Positions 15,401 through 31,660 of a stretch of 64,000 nucleotides of DNA are shown piece by piece. Position 1 is the first letter of the stretch; each line of letters opens with the position of its first letter. The position numbers were made by a program, and so were the translations under genes. Below the pieces are notes generated by a model. It did no database searches. It saw nothing but the letters and a program-made list of their open reading frames with translations, and was not told where the DNA came from. The stretch is taken from assembly GCF_023856365.1 (NCBI RefSeq), contig NW_026042819.1:29127-93126 (forward strand), in the 5' to 3' direction. Origin of the DNA: Brienomyrus brachyistius (Eukaryota; Chordata; Actinopteri; Osteoglossiformes; Mormyridae).

Positions 15401-18400
15401 TAATATGCTAATATGTTAATATGCTAATATGCTAATATGCTAATATGCTATGCTAATATGCTAATATGCTAATATGCTAATATGCTAATATGCTAATATG
15501 CAATGCTAATATGCTAATATGCTAATATGCTAATATGCTAATATGCTAATATGCTATGCTAATATGCTAATATGCTAATATGCTAATATGCTATGCTAAT
15601 ATGCTAATATGCTAATATGCTAATATTCTATGCTAATATGCTAATATGCTAATATGCTAATACCTTAATACGCTAACATGCTATGCTAATATGCTAATAT
15701 GCTAATATGCTAATATGCTAATATGCTATGCTAATATGCTAATATGCTAATATGCTAATATGCTATGCTAATATGCTAATATGCTAATATGCTAATATGC
15801 TAATATGCTATGCTAATATGCTAATATGCTAATATGCTAATATGCTAATATGCTATACTAATATGCTAATATGCTAATATGCTAATATGCTAATATGCTA
15901 ATATGCTATGCTAATATGCTAATATGCTAATACACTAACACGCTATGCTAATATGCTAATATGCTAATATGCTAATATGCTAATATGCTATGCTAATATG
16001 CTAATATGCTAATATGCTAATATGCTAATATGCTAATATGCTATGCTAATATGCTAATATGCTAATATGCTAATATGCTAATATGATAATATGCTAATAT
16101 GCTATGCTATGCTAATATGCTAATATGCTAATATGCTAATATGCTAATACGCTAACATGCTATGCTAATATGCTAATATGCTAATATGCTAATATGCTAA
16201 TATGATAATACGCTAATATGCTAATATGCTAATATGCTAATATGCTATGCTAATATGCTAATATGCTAATATGCTAATATGCTAATATGCTATGCTAATA
16301 TACTAATATGCTAATACGCTAACACGCTATGCTAATATGCTAATATGCTAATATGCTAATATGCTAATATGCTATGCTAATATGCTAATATGCTAATAAG
16401 CTAATATGCTAATATGCTAATATGCTAATAAGCTAATATGCTAATATGCTAATATGCTAATATGCTAATATGCTAATATGCTATGCTAATATGCTAATAT
16501 GCTAATATGCTAATATGCTAATATGCTAATATGCTAATATGCTAATACGCTAACATGCTATGCTAATATGCTAATATACTAATATGCTAATATGCTAATA
16601 TGCTAATATGCTAATATGCTAATATGCTATGCTAATATGCTAATATACTAATATGCTAATATGCTAATATGCTATACTAATATGCTAATATGCTAATATG
16701 CTAATATGCTAATATGCTAATATGCTATGCTAATATGCTAATATGCTAATACACTAACACGCTATGCTAATATGCTAATATGCTAATATGCTAATATGCT
16801 AATATGCTATGCTAATATGCTAATATTCTAATATGCTAATATGCTAATATGCTATGCTAATATGCTAATATGCTAATATGCTAATATGCTAATATGCTAA
16901 TATGATAATATGCTAATATGCTATGCTATGCTAATATGCTAATATGCTAATATGCTAATATGCTAATATGCTAATACGCTAACATGCTATGCTAATATGC
17001 TAATATGCTAATATGCTAATATGCTAATACGCTAATATGCTAATATGCTAATATGCTAATATGCTAATATGCTATGCTAATATGCTAATATGCTAATATG
17101 CTAATATGCTAATATGCTAATATGCTATGCTAATATGCTAATATGCTAATACGCTAACACGCTATGCTAATATGCTAATATGCTAATATGCTAATATTCT
17201 AATATGCTAATATGCTAATATGCTAATATGCTAATATGCTAATATGCTAATACGCTAATATGCTAATATGCTATGCTAATATGCTAATATGCTAATATGC
17301 TAATATGCTAATATGCTAATATGCTAATATGCTAATACACTAACACGCTATGCTAATATGCTAATATGCTAATATGCTAATATGCTAATATGCTAATATG
17401 CTATGCTAATATGCTAATATGCTAATATGCTAATATGCTAATTTGCTATGCTAATATGCTAATATGCTAATATGCTAATATGCTAATATGCTATGCTAAT
17501 ATGCTAATATGCTAATATGCTAATATGCTAATATGCTAATACGCTAATATGCTAATATGCTAATATGCTAATATGCTAATATGCTATGCTAATATGCTAA
17601 TATGCTAATATACTAATATGCTAATATGCTAATATACTATGTTAATATGCTAATATGCTAATATGCTAATATGCTAATATGCTAATATCCTAATATGCTA
17701 TGCTAATATGCTAATATGCTAATATGCTAATATGCTATGCTAATATGCTAATATGCTAATATGCTAATATGCTAATATGCTAATATGCTAATATACTAAT
17801 ATGCTAATATGCTAATATGCTATGCTATGCTAATATGCTAATATGCTAATATGCTAATATGCTAATATGCTATGCTAATATGCTAATATGCTAATATGCT
17901 ATTATGCTAATATGCTAATATGCTATGCTAATATGCTAATATGCTAATATGCTAATATGCTAATATGCTAATACGCTAATATGCTAACAAGCTATGCTAA
18001 TATGCTAATATGCTAATATGCTAATATGCTAATATGCTAATACACTAACACGCTATGCTAATATGCTAATATGCTAATATGCTAATATGCTAATATGCTA
18101 ATATGCTATGCTAATATGCTAATATGCTAATATGCTATTATGCTAATATGCTAAGCTATGCTAATATGCTATGCTAATATGCTAATATGCTAATATGCTA
18201 ATATGCTAATATGCTAATATGCTATGCTAATATGCTAATATGCTAATATGCTAATATGCTAATATGCTAATACGCTAATATGCTAATATGCTAATATGCT
18301 AATATGCTAATATGCTAATATGCTATGCTAATATGCTAATATGCTATGCTAATATGCTAATATGCTAATATGCCATGCTAATATGCTAATATGCTAATAT

Positions 18401-18953
18401 GATAATATGCTATGCTAATATACTAATATGCTAATATGCTAATATGCTAATATGCTAATATGCTAATATGCTAATATACTATGCTAATATGCTAATATGC
18501 TAATATGCTAATATGCTATGCTAATATGCTAATATGCTAATATGCTAATATGCTATGCTAATATGCTAATACGCTAACACGCTATGCTAATATGCTAATA
18601 TGCTAATATGCTAATATGCTATGCTAATATGCTAATATGCTAATATGCTATGCTAATATGCTAATATGCTAATATACTAATATGCTAATATGCTAATATA
18701 CTAATATGCTATGCTAATATGCTAATATGCTAATATGCTAATATGCTAATATGCTAATATGCTAATATGCTAATACGCTAACACGCTATGCTAATATGCT
18801 AATATGCTAATATGCTAATATGCTAATATGCTATGCTAATATGCTAATATGCTAATATGCTAATATGCTAATATGCTATGCTAATATGCTAATATGCTAA
18901 TATGCTAATATGCTAATATGCTAATATGCTATGCTAATATGCTAATATGCTAA

Positions 18954-21122
18954 TTTGCTAATATGCTAATATGCTAATATGCTATGCTAATATGCTATGC
19001 TAATATGCTAATTTGCTAATATGCTAATATGCTAATATGCTAATATGCTATGCTAATATGCTAATATGCTAATACGCTATGCTAATATGCTAATATGCTA
19101 ATATGCTAATGTGCTAATATGCTATGCTAATATGCTAATATGCTAATATGCTAATATGCTAATATGCTAATATGCTATGCTAATATGCTAATATGCTAAT
19201 ATGCTAATATGCTAATATGCTAATATGCTAATATGCTATGCTAATATGCTAAAATGCTGATATGCTAATATGCTATGCTAATATGCTAATATGCTAATAT
19301 GCTATGCTAATATGCTAATATGCTAATATACTAATATGCTAATATGCTAATATGCTATGCTAATATGCTAATATGCTAATACACTAACACGCTATGCTAA
19401 TATGCTAATATGCTAATATGCTAATATGCTAATATGCTAATATGCTAATATGCTATGCTAATATGCTAATATGCTAATATGCTATGCTAATATGCTAATA
19501 TGCTAATATGCTAATATGCTAATACGCTAATATGCTAACACGCTATGCTAATATGCTAATATGCTAATATGCTAATATGCTAATATGCTAATATGCTATG
19601 CTAATATGCTAAAATGCTATGCTAATATGCTAATATGCTATGCTAATATGCTAATATGCTAATACGCTAACACGCTATGCTAATATGCTAATATGCTAAT
19701 ATGCTAATATGCTAATATGCTATGCTAATATGCTAATATGCTAATATGCTAATATGCTAATATGCTATGCTAATATGCTAATATGCTAATATGCTAATAT
19801 GCTAATATGCTAATATGCTATGCTAATATGCTAATATGCTAATATGCTAATATGCTAATATGCTATGCTAATATGCTAATATGCTAATATGCTAATATGC
19901 TAATATGCTAATATGCTATACTAATATGCTAATATGCTAATATACTAATATGCTATGCTAATATGCTAATACGCTAACACGCTATGCTAATATGCTAATA
20001 TGCTAATATGCTAATATGCTATGCTAATATGCTAATATGCTAATATGCTAATATGGTAATATGCTAATATGCTATGCTAATATGCTAATATGCTAATATG
20101 CTAATATGCTATGCTAATATGCTAATATGCTAATATGCTAATATGCTAATATGCTATGCTAATATGCTAATATGCTAATATGCTAATATGCTATGCTAAT
20201 ATGCTAATATGCTAATATGCTAATATGTTAATATGCTATGCTAATATGCTAATATGCTAATATGCTAATATGCTAATATGCTAATATGCTATGCTAATAT
20301 GCTAATATGCTAATATGCTAATATGCTAATATGCTATGCTAATATGCTAATATGCTAATACACTAACACGCTATGCTAATATGCTAATATGCTAATATGC
20401 TAATATGCTAATATACTAATATGCTAATATGCTATGCTAATATGCTAATATGCTAATATGCTAATATACTAATATGCTAATATGCTAATATGCTAATATG
20501 CTATGCTAATATGCTAATATGCTGATATGCTAATATGCTAATATGCTAATATGCTAATATACTAATATGCTATGCTAATATGCTATGCTAATATGCTAAT
20601 ATGCTAATATGCTAATATGCTAATATGCTAATATGCTAATATGCTATGCTAATATGCTAATATGCTAATATGCTAATATGCTAATATGCTAATATGCTAA
20701 TATGCTAATATTTTAATACGCTAATATGCTAAGCTATGCTAATATGCTAATATGCTAATATGCTAATATGCTAATATGCTAATATGCTATGCTAATATAC
20801 TAATATGCTAATATGCTAATATGCTAATATGCTAATATGCTAATATGCTATGCTAATATGCTAATATGCTAATATGCCATGCTAATATGCTATGCTAATA
20901 TGCTAATATGCTAATATGCTAATATGCTAAGCTAATATGCTAATATGCTATGCTAATATGCTAATATGCTATGCTAATATGCTAATATGCTAATATGCTA
21001 ATATGCTAATATGCTAATATGCTATGCTAATATGCTAATATGCTAATATGCTAATATGCTAATATGCTATGCTAATATGCTAATATGCTAATATGCTAAT
21101 ATGCTAATACACTAACACGCTA
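18954..21122 (+). repeat. Higher-order module alpha, copy 3
   Basis: Alpha markers lie at 19250, 19382, 20055, 20361, 20711 and 21110, giving spacings of 132, 805, 1111, 1461 and 1860 bp, identical at all five points to copy 4. The TTT/TTT/ACG/GTG group precedes it at 18954, 19012, 19074 and 19111. It appears to be the donor, or a close sister, of copies 4 and 5. The match to copy 4 continues at a constant offset of 7,775 bp through ATGTTAAT (21256), GCAATGCT (21341) and ACGCTAATATGC (21482). Confidence 0.9.
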
Positions 21123-22194
21123 TGCTAATATGCTAATATGCTAATATGCTAATATGCTATGCTAATATGCTATGCTAATATGCTATGCTAATATGCTAAT
21201 ATGCTAATATGCTAATATGCTAATATGCTATGCTAATATGCTAATATGCTAATATGTTAATATGCTAATATGCTAATATGCTAATATGCTATGCTAATAT
21301 GCTAATATGCTAATATGCTAATATGCTAATATGCTAATATGCAATGCTAATATGCTAATATGCTAATATGCTAATATGCTAATATGCTAATATGCTATGC
21401 TAATATGCTAATATGCTAATATGCTAATATGCTAATATGCTATGCTAATATGCTAATATGTTAATATGCTAATATGCTAATACGCTAATATGCTAACACG
21501 CTATGCTAATATGCTAATATGCTAATATGCTAATATGCTAATATGCTAATATGCTAATATGCTAATATGCTAATATGCTATGCTAATATGCTAATATGCT
21601 ATGCTAATATGCTAATATGCTATGCTAATATGCTAATATGCTAATACGCTAACACGCTATGCTAATATGCTATGCTAATATGCTAATATGCTAATATACT
21701 AATATGCTAATATGCTAATATGCTATGCTAATATGCTAATATGCTAATATGCTATGCTAATATGCTAATATGCTAATATGCTAATATGCTAATATGCTAT
21801 GCTAATATGCTAATATGCTAATATACTAATATGCTAATATGCTAATATGCTAATATGCTATGCTAATATGCTAATATGCTAATATGCTATGCTAATATGC
21901 TAATATGCTAATATGCTAATATGCTAATATGCTAATATGCTATGCTAATATGCTAATATGCTAATATGCTAATATGCTAATATGCAATGCTAATATGCTA
22001 ATATGCTAATATGCTAATATGCTAATATGCTAATATGCTATGCTAATATGCTAATATGCTAATACGCTAACACGCTATGCTAATATGCTAATATGATAAT
22101 ATGCTAATATGCTAATATGCTAATATGCTAATATGCTATGCTAATATGCTAATATGCTAATATGCTAATATGCTAATATGCTAATATGCTAATA

Positions 22195-25100
22195 TTTTAA
22201 TACGCTAATATGCTAAGCTATGCTAATATGCTAATATGCTAATATGCTAATATGCTAATATGCTAATATGCTATGCTAATATACTAATATGCTAATATGC
22301 TAATATGCTAATATGCTAATATGCTAATATGCTAATATGCTATGCTAATATGCTAATATGCTAATATGCTAATATGCCATGCTAATATGCTATGCTAATA
22401 TGCTAATATGCTAATATGCTAATATGCTAAGCTAATATGCTAATATGCTATGCTAATATGCTAATATGCTATGCTAATATGCTAATATGCTAATATGCTA
22501 ATATGCTAATATGCTAATATGCAATGCTAATATGCTAATATGCTAATATGCTAATATGCTAATATGCTAATATGCTAATATGCTATGCTAATATGCTAAT
22601 ATGCTATGCTAATATGCTAATATGCTAATATGCTAATATGCTAATATGCTATGCTAATATGCTAATATGTTAATATGCTAATATGCTAATACGCTAATAT
22701 GCTAACACGCTATGCTAATATGCTAATATGCTAATATGCTAATATGCTAATATGCTAATATGCTAATATGCTAATATGCTAATATGCTAATATGCTAATA
22801 TGCTATGCTAATATGCTAATATGCTATGCTAATATGCTAATATGCTATGCTAATATGCTAATATGCTAATACGCTAACACGCTATGCTAATATGCTATGC
22901 TAATATGCTAATATGCTAATATACTAATATGCTAATATGCTAATATGCTATGCTAATATGCTAATATGCTAATATGCTATGCTAATATGCTAATATGCTA
23001 ATATGCTAATATGCTAATATGCTAATATGCTATGCTAATATGCTAATATGCTAATATGCTATGCTAATATGCTAATATGTTAATATGCTAATATGCTAAT
23101 ATGCTAATATGCTATGCTAATATGCTAATATGCTAATATGCTAATATGCTAATATGCAATGCTAATATGCTAATATGCTAATATGCTAATATGCTAATAT
23201 GCTAATATGCTATGCTAATATGCTAATATGCTAATATGCTAATATGCTATGCTAATATGCTAATATGCTAATATGCTAATATTCTATGCTAATATGCTAA
23301 TATGCTAATATGCTAATACCTTAATACGCTAACATGCTATGCTAATATGCTAATATGCTAATATGCTAATATGCTAATATGCTAATATGCTATGCTAATA
23401 TGCTAATATGCTAATATGCTAATATGCTAATATGCTATGCTAATATGCTAATATGCTAATATGCTAATATGCTAATATGCTATGCTAATATGCTAATATG
23501 CTAATATGCTAATATGCTAATATGCTATACTAATATGCTAATATGCTAATATGCTAATATGCTAATATGCTAATATGCTAATATGCTATGCTAATATGCT
23601 AATATGCTAATACACTAACACGCTATGCTAATATGCTAATATGCTAATATGCTAATATGCTAATATGCTATGCTAATATGCTAATATGCTAATATGCTAA
23701 TATGCTAATATGCTAATATGCTATGCTAATATGCTAATATGCTAATATGCTAATATGCTAATATGATAATATGCTAATATGCTATGCTATGCTAATATGC
23801 TAATATGCTAATATGCTAATATGCTAATACGCTAACATGCTATGCTAATATGCTAATATGCTAATATGATAATATGCTAATATGCTAATACGCTAATATG
23901 CTAATATGCTAATATGCTAATATGCTATGCTAATATGCTAATATGCTAATATGCTAATATGCTAATATGCTATGCTAATATACTAATATGCTAATACGCT
24001 AACACGCTATGCTAATATGCTAATATGCTAATATGCTAATATGCTAATATGCTATGCTAATATGCTAATATGCTAATAAGCTAATATGCTAATATGCTAA
24101 TATGCTAATAAGCTAATATGCTAATATGCTAATATGCTAATATGCTAATATGCTATGCTAATATGCTAATATGCTAATATGCTAATATGCTAATATGCTA
24201 ATATGCTAATATGCTAATACGCTAACATGCTATGCTAATATGCTAATATACTAATATGCTAATATGCTAATATGCTAATATGCTAATATGCTATGCTAAT
24301 ATGCTAATATACTAATATGCTAATATGCTAATATGCTATACTAATATGCTAATATGCTAATATGCTAATATGCTAATATGCTAATATGCTATGCTAATAT
24401 GCTAATATGCTAATACACTAACACGCTATGCTAATATGCTAATATGCTAATATGCTAATATGCTAATATGCTATGCTAATATGCTAATATTCTAATATGC
24501 TAATATGCTAATATGCTATGCTAATATGCTAATATGCTAATATGCTAATATGCTAATATGCTAATATGATAATATGCTAATATGCTATGCTATGCTAATA
24601 TGCTAATATGCTAATATGCTAATATGCTAATATGCTAATACGCTAACATGCTATGCTAATATGCTAATATGCTAATATGCTAATATGCTAATACGCTAAT
24701 ATGCTAATATGCTAATATGCTAATATGCTAATATGCTATGCTAATATGCTAATATGCTAATATGCTAATATGCTAATATGCTAATATGCTATGCTAATAT
24801 GCTAATATGCTAATACGCTAACACGCTATGCTAATATGCTAATATGCTAATATGCTAATATTCTAATATGCTAATATGCTAATATGCTAATATGCTAATA
24901 TGCTAATATGCTAATACGCTAACATGCTATGCTAATATGCTCATATGCTAATATGCTAATATGCTAATATGCTAATATGCTATGCTAATATGCTAATATG
25001 CTAATATGCTAATATGCTAATATGATAATATGCTAATATGCTATGCTATGCTAATATGCTAATATGCTAATATGCTAATATGCTAATACGCTAACATGCT

Positions 25101-26165
25101 ATGCTAATATGCTAATATGCTAATATGCTAATATGCTAATACGCTAATATGCTAATATGCTAATATGCTAATATGCTATGCTAATATGCTAATATGCTAA
25201 TATGCTAATATGCTAATATGCTAATATGCTATGCTAATATGCTAATATGCTAATACGCTAACACACTATGCTATTATGCTAATATGCTAATATGCTAATA
25301 TGCTAATATGCTAATATGCTATGCTAATATGCTAATATGCTAATAAGCTAATATGCTAATATGCTAATATGCTAATATGCTAATATGCTAATATGCTATG
25401 CTAATATGCTAATATGTTAATATGCTAATATGCTAATATGCTAATAAGCTAATATGCTAATATACAAATCTGCTAATATGCTAATATGCTAATATGCTAT
25501 GCTAATATGCTAATATGTTAATATGCTAATATGCTAATATGCTAATATGCTAATATGCTATGCTAATATGCTAATATACAAATCTGCTAATATGCTAATA
25601 TGCTAATATGCTATGCTAATATGCTAATATGTTAATATGCTAATATGCTAATATGCTAATATGCTAATATGCTATGCTAATATGCTAATATGCTAATATG
25701 CTAATATGCTAATATGCTAATATGCTAATATGCTATGCTAATATGCTAATATGCTAATACACTAACACGCTATGCTAATATGCTAATATGCTAATATGCT
25801 AATATGCTATGCTAATATGCTATGCTAATATGCTAATATGCTAATATGCTAATATGCTAATATGCTATGCTAATATGCTAATATGCTAATATGCTAATAT
25901 GCTAATATGCTAATATGCTAATACGCTAATATGCTAACACGCTATGCTAATATGCTAATATGCTAATATGCTAATATGTTAATATGCTAATATGCTAATA
26001 TGCTAATATGCTAATATGCTAATATGCTATGCTAATATGCTAATATGCTATGCTAATATGCTAATATGCTAATACGCTAATACGCTATGCTAATATGCTA
26101 ATATGCTATGCTAATATGCTAATATGCTATGCTAATATACTAATATGCTAATACGCTAACACGCT
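22195..26165 (+). repeat. ~4 kb segment duplicated at 32.3-36.3 kb, left copy
   Basis: Rare variants in this stretch recur to the right in the same order: TTTT at 22195 (partner 32347, offset 10,152), ACCTTAATACG at 23318 (33478, 10,160), CACTAACAC at 23613 (33773, 10,160) and 24416 (34584, 10,168), CTCAT at 24940 (35108), the ACAAATC pair at 25464/25578 (35632/35746), CACTAACAC at 25760 (35928), the tandem ACGCTAATACGCTATG at 26074 (36242) and ATACTAAT at 26137 (36305), all 10,168. The match stops near 26.17 kb. The offset moves by exactly 8 bp twice, i.e. single octamers were gained in the right copy. Confidence 0.88.
24940..25772 (+). repeat. Higher-order module beta, copy 1
   Basis: Beta is defined by GCTCATATG (CTCAT at 24940), two copies of ATACAAATCTGC (ACAAATC at 25464 and 25578, 114 bp apart) and a closing CACTAACAC (25760). 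Distances from CTCAT are 524, 638 and 820 bp. ACAAATC is among the most diverged units in the array, so its occurrence as a spaced pair is a strong marker of common descent. Spacing is identical in copy 2. Confidence 0.9.
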
Positions 26166-27024
26166 ATGCTAATATGCTAATATGCTAATACACTAACACG
26201 CTATGCTAATATGCTAATATGCTAATATGCTAATATGCTAATATACTAATATGCTAATATGCTATGCTAATATGCTAATATGCTAATATGCTAATATACT
26301 AATATGCTAATATGCTAATATGCTAAGCTAATATGCTAATATGCTATGCTAATATGCTAATATGCTATGCTAATATGCTAATATGCTAATATGCTAATAT
26401 GCTAATATGCTAATATGCTATGCTAATATGCTAATATGCTAATATGCTAATATGCTAATATGCTATGCTAATATGCTAATATGCTAATATGCTAATATGC
26501 TAATACACTAACACGCTATGCTAATATGCTAATATGCTAATATGCTAATATGCTATGCTAATATGCTATGCTAATATGCTATGCTAATATGCTAATATGC
26601 TAATATGCTAATATGCTAATATGCTATGCTAATATGCTAATATGCTAATATGTTAATATGCTAATATGCTAATATGCTAATATGCTATGCTAATATGCTA
26701 ATATGCTAATATGCTAATATGCTAATATGCTAATATGCAATGCTAATATGCTAATATGCTAATATGCTAATATGCTAATATGCTAATATGCTATGCTAAT
26801 ATGCTAATATGCTAATATGCTAATATGCTAATATGCTATGCTAATATGCTAATATGTTAATATGCTAATATGCTAATACGCTAATATGCTAACACGCTAT
26901 GCTAATATGCTAATATGCTAATATGCTAATATGCTAATATGCTATGCTAATATGCTAATATGCTAATATGCTAATATGCTAATATGCTAATATGCTAATA
27001 TGCTAATATGCTATGCTAATATGC

Positions 27025-28897
27025 TAAAATGCTGATATGCTAATATGCTATGCTAATATGCTAATATGCTAATATGCTATGCTAATATGCTAATATGCTA
27101 ATATACTAATATGCTAATATGCTAATATGCTATGCTAATATGCTAATATGCTAATACACTAACACGCTATGCTAATATGCTAATATGCTAATATGCTAAT
27201 ATGCTAATATGCTAATATGCTAATATGCTATGCTAATATGCTAATATGCTAATATGCTATGCTAATATGCTAATATGCTAATATGCTAATATGCTAATAC
27301 GCTAATATGCTAACACGCTATGCTAATATGCTAATATGCTAATATGCTAATATGCTAATATGCTAATATGCTATGCTAATATGCTAAAATGCTATGCTAA
27401 TATGCTAATATGCTATGCTAATATGCTAATATGCTAATACGCTAACACGCTATGCTAATATGCTAATATGCTAATATGCTAATATGCTAATATGCTATGC
27501 TAATATGCTAATATGCTAATATGCTAATATGCTAATATGCTATGCTAATATGCTAATATGCTAATATGCTAATATGCTAATATGCTAATATGCTATGCTA
27601 ATATGCTAATATGCTAATATGCTAATATGCTAATATGCTATGCTAATATGCTAATATGCTAATATGCTAATATGCTAATATGCTAATATGCTATACTAAT
27701 ATGCTAATATGCTAATATACTAATATGCTATGCTAATATGCTAATACGCTAACACGCTATGCTAATATGCTAATATGCTAATATGCTAATATGCTATGCT
27801 AATATGCTAATATGCTAATATGCTAATATGGTAATATGCTAATATGCTATGCTAATATGCTAATATGCTAATATGCTAATATGCTATGCTAATATGCTAA
27901 TATGCTAATATGCTAATATGCTAATATGCTATGCTAATATGCTAATATGCTAATATGCTAATATGCTATGCTAATATGCTAATATGCTAATATGCTAATA
28001 TGTTAATATGCTATGCTAATATGCTAATATGCTAATATGCTAATATGCTAATATGCTAATATGCTATGCTAATATGCTAATATGCTAATATGCTAATATG
28101 CTAATATGCTATGCTAATATGCTAATATGCTAATACACTAACACGCTATGCTAATATGCTAATATGCTAATATGCTAATATGCTAATATACTAATATGCT
28201 AATATGCTATGCTAATATGCTAATATGCTAATATGCTAATATACTAATATGCTAATATGCTAATATGCTAATATGCTATGCTAATATGCTAATATGCTGA
28301 TATGCTAATATGCTAATATGCTAATATGCTAATATACTAATATGCTATGCTAATATGCTATGCTAATATGCTAATATGCTAATATGCTAATATGCTAATA
28401 TGCTAATATGCTAATATGCTATGCTAATATGCTAATATGCTAATATGCTAATATGCTAATATGCTAATATGCTAATATGCTAATATTTTAATACGCTAAT
28501 ATGCTAAGCTATGCTAATATGCTAATATGCTAATATGCTAATATGCTAATATGCTAATATGCTATGCTAATATACTAATATGCTAATATGCTAATATGCT
28601 AATATGCTAATATGCTAATATGCTATGCTAATATGCTAATATGCTAATATGCCATGCTAATATGCTATGCTAATATGCTAATATGCTAATATGCTAATAT
28701 GCTAAGCTAATATGCTAATATGCTATGCTAATATGCTAATATGCTATGCTAATATGCTAATATGCTAATATGCTAATATGCTAATATGCTAATATGCTAT
28801 GCTAATATGCTAATATGCTAATATGCTAATATGCTAATATGCTATGCTAATATGCTAATATGCTAATATGCTAATATGCTAATACACTAACACGCTA
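27025..28897 (+). repeat. Higher-order module alpha, copy 4
   Basis: Markers at 27025, 27157, 27830, 28136, 28486 and 28885 each lie exactly 7,775 bp after their partners in copy 3. The match continues to 29031 (GTT), 29116 (GCAAT) and 29257 (ACG) at the same offset, then slips to 7,783 bp by about 29,429 and ends near 29.5 kb. The copy lacks the upstream TTT/TTT/ACG/GTG group, so its left breakpoint falls just before 27.0 kb. Constant offset over more than 2.2 kb of an array that usually slips in 8 bp steps indicates a recent duplication. Confidence 0.9.
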
Positions 28898-29779
28898 TGC
28901 TAATATGCTAATATGCTAATATGCTAATATGCTATGCTAATATGCTATGCTAATATGCTATGCTAATATGCTAATATGCTAATATGCTAATATGCTAATA
29001 TGCTATGCTAATATGCTAATATGCTAATATGTTAATATGCTAATATGCTAATATGCTAATATGCTATGCTAATATGCTAATATGCTAATATGCTAATATG
29101 CTAATATGCTAATATGCAATGCTAATATGCTAATATGCTAATATGCTAATATGCTAATATGCTAATATGCTATGCTAATATGCTAATATGCTAATATGCT
29201 AATATGCTAATATGCTATGCTAATATGCTAATATGTTAATATGCTAATATGCTAATACGCTAATATGCTAACACGCTATGCTAATATGCTAATATGCTAA
29301 TATGCTAATATGCTAATATGCTAATATGCTAATATGCTAATATGCTAATATGCTAATATGCTATGCTAATATGCTAATATGCTATGCTAATATGCTAATA
29401 TGCTATGCTAATATGCTAATATGCTAATACGCTAACACGCTATGCTAATATGCTATGCTAATATGCTAATATGCTAATATACTAATATGCTAATATGCTA
29501 ATATGCTATGCTAATATGCTAATATGCTAATATGCTAATATGCTAATATGCTAATATGCTAATATGCTAATATGCTAATATGCTATGCTAATATGCTAAT
29601 ATGCTAATATGCTAATATGCTAATATGCAATGCTAATATGCTAATATGCTAATATGCTAATATGCTAATATGCTAATATGCTAATATGCTAATATGCTAT
29701 GCTAATATGCTAATATGCTAATATGCTAATATGCTAATATGCTAATATGCTAATATGCTAATATGCTATGCTAATATGC

Positions 29780-31660
29780 TAAAATGCTGATATGCTAATA
29801 TGCTATGCTAATATGCTAATATGCTAATATGCTATGCTAATATGCTAATATGCTAATATACTAATATGCTAATATGCTAATATGCTATGCTAATATGCTA
29901 ATATGCTAATACACTAACACGCTATGCTAATATGCTAATATGCTAATATGCTAATATGCTAATATGCTAATATGCTAATATGCTATGCTAATATGCTAAT
30001 ATGCTAATATGCTATGCTAATATGCTAATATGCTAATATGCTAATATGCTAATACGCTAATATGCTAACACGCTATGCTAATATGCTAATATGCTAATAT
30101 GCTAATATGCTAATATGCTAATATGCTATGCTAATATGCTAAAATGCTATGCTAATATGCTAATATGCTATGCTAATATGCTAATATGCTAATACGCTAA
30201 CACGCTATGCTAATATGCTAATATGCTAATATGCTAATATGCTAATATGCTATGCTAATATGCTAATATGCTAATATGCTAATATGCTAATATGCTATGC
30301 TAATATGCTAATATGCTAATATGCTAATATGCTAATATGCTAATATGCTATGCTAATATGCTAATATGCTAATATGCTAATATGCTAATATGCTATGCTA
30401 ATATGCTAATATGCTAATATGCTAATATGCTAATATGCTAATATGCTATACTAATATGCTAATATGCTAATATACTAATATGCTATGCTAATATGCTAAT
30501 ACGCTAACACGCTATGCTAATATGCTAATATGCTAATATGCTAATATGCTATGCTAATATGCTAATATGCTAATATGCTAATATGGTAATATGCTAATAT
30601 GCTATGCTAATATGCTAATATGCTAATATGCTAATATGCTATGCTAATATGCTAATATGCTAATATGCTAATATGCTAATATGCTATGCTAATATGCTAA
30701 TATGCTAATATGCTAATATGCTATGCTAATATGCTAATATGCTAATATGCTAATATGTTAATATGCTATGCTAATATGCTAATATGCTAATATGCTAATA
30801 TGCTAATATGCTAATATGCTATGCTAATATGCTAATATGCTAATATGCTAATATGCTAATATGCTATGCTAATATGCTAATATGCTAATACACTAACACG
30901 CTATGCTAATATGCTAATATGCTAATATGCTAATATGCTAATATACTAATATGCTAATATGCTATGCTAATATGCTAATATGCTAATATGCTAATATACT
31001 AATATGCTAATATGCTAATATGCTAATATGCTATGCTAATATGCTAATATGCTGATATGCTAATATGCTAATATGCTAATATGCTAATATACTAATATGC
31101 TATGCTAATATGCTATGCTAATATGCTAATATGCTAATATGCTAATATGCTAATATGCTAATATGCTAATATGCTATGCTAATATGCTAATATGCTAATA
31201 TGCTAATATGCTAATATGCTAATATGCTAATATGCTAATATTTTAATACGCTAATATGCTAAGCTATGCTAATATGCTAATATGCTAATATGCTAATATG
31301 CTAATATGCTAATATGCTATGCTAATATACTAATATGCTAATATGCTAATATGCTAATATGCTAATATGCTAATATGCTATGCTAATATGCTAATATGCT
31401 AATATGCCATGCTAATATGCTATGCTAATATGCTAATATGCTAATATGCTAATATGCTAATATGCTAAGCTAATATGCTAATATGCTATGCTAATATGCT
31501 AATATGCTATGCTAATATGCTAATATGCTAATATGCTAATATGCTAATATGCTAATATGCTATGCTAATATGCTAATATGCTAATATGCTAATATGCTAA
31601 TATGCTATGCTAATATGCTAATATGCTAATATGCTAATATGCTAATACACTAACACGCTA
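29780..31660 (+). repeat. Higher-order module alpha, copy 5
   Basis: Markers lie at 29780, 29912, 30585, 30891, 31241 and 31648, spaced 132, 805, 1111, 1461 and 1868 bp. They are 2,755 bp after copy 4 for the first five markers and 2,763 bp for the last, a gain of one octamer. Relative to copy 3 the offset is 10,530 bp. Copies 4 and 5 stand close together, while other neighbouring copies are 7.8-8.7 kb apart, so this interval has an extra or truncated higher-order unit. Confidence 0.9.
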
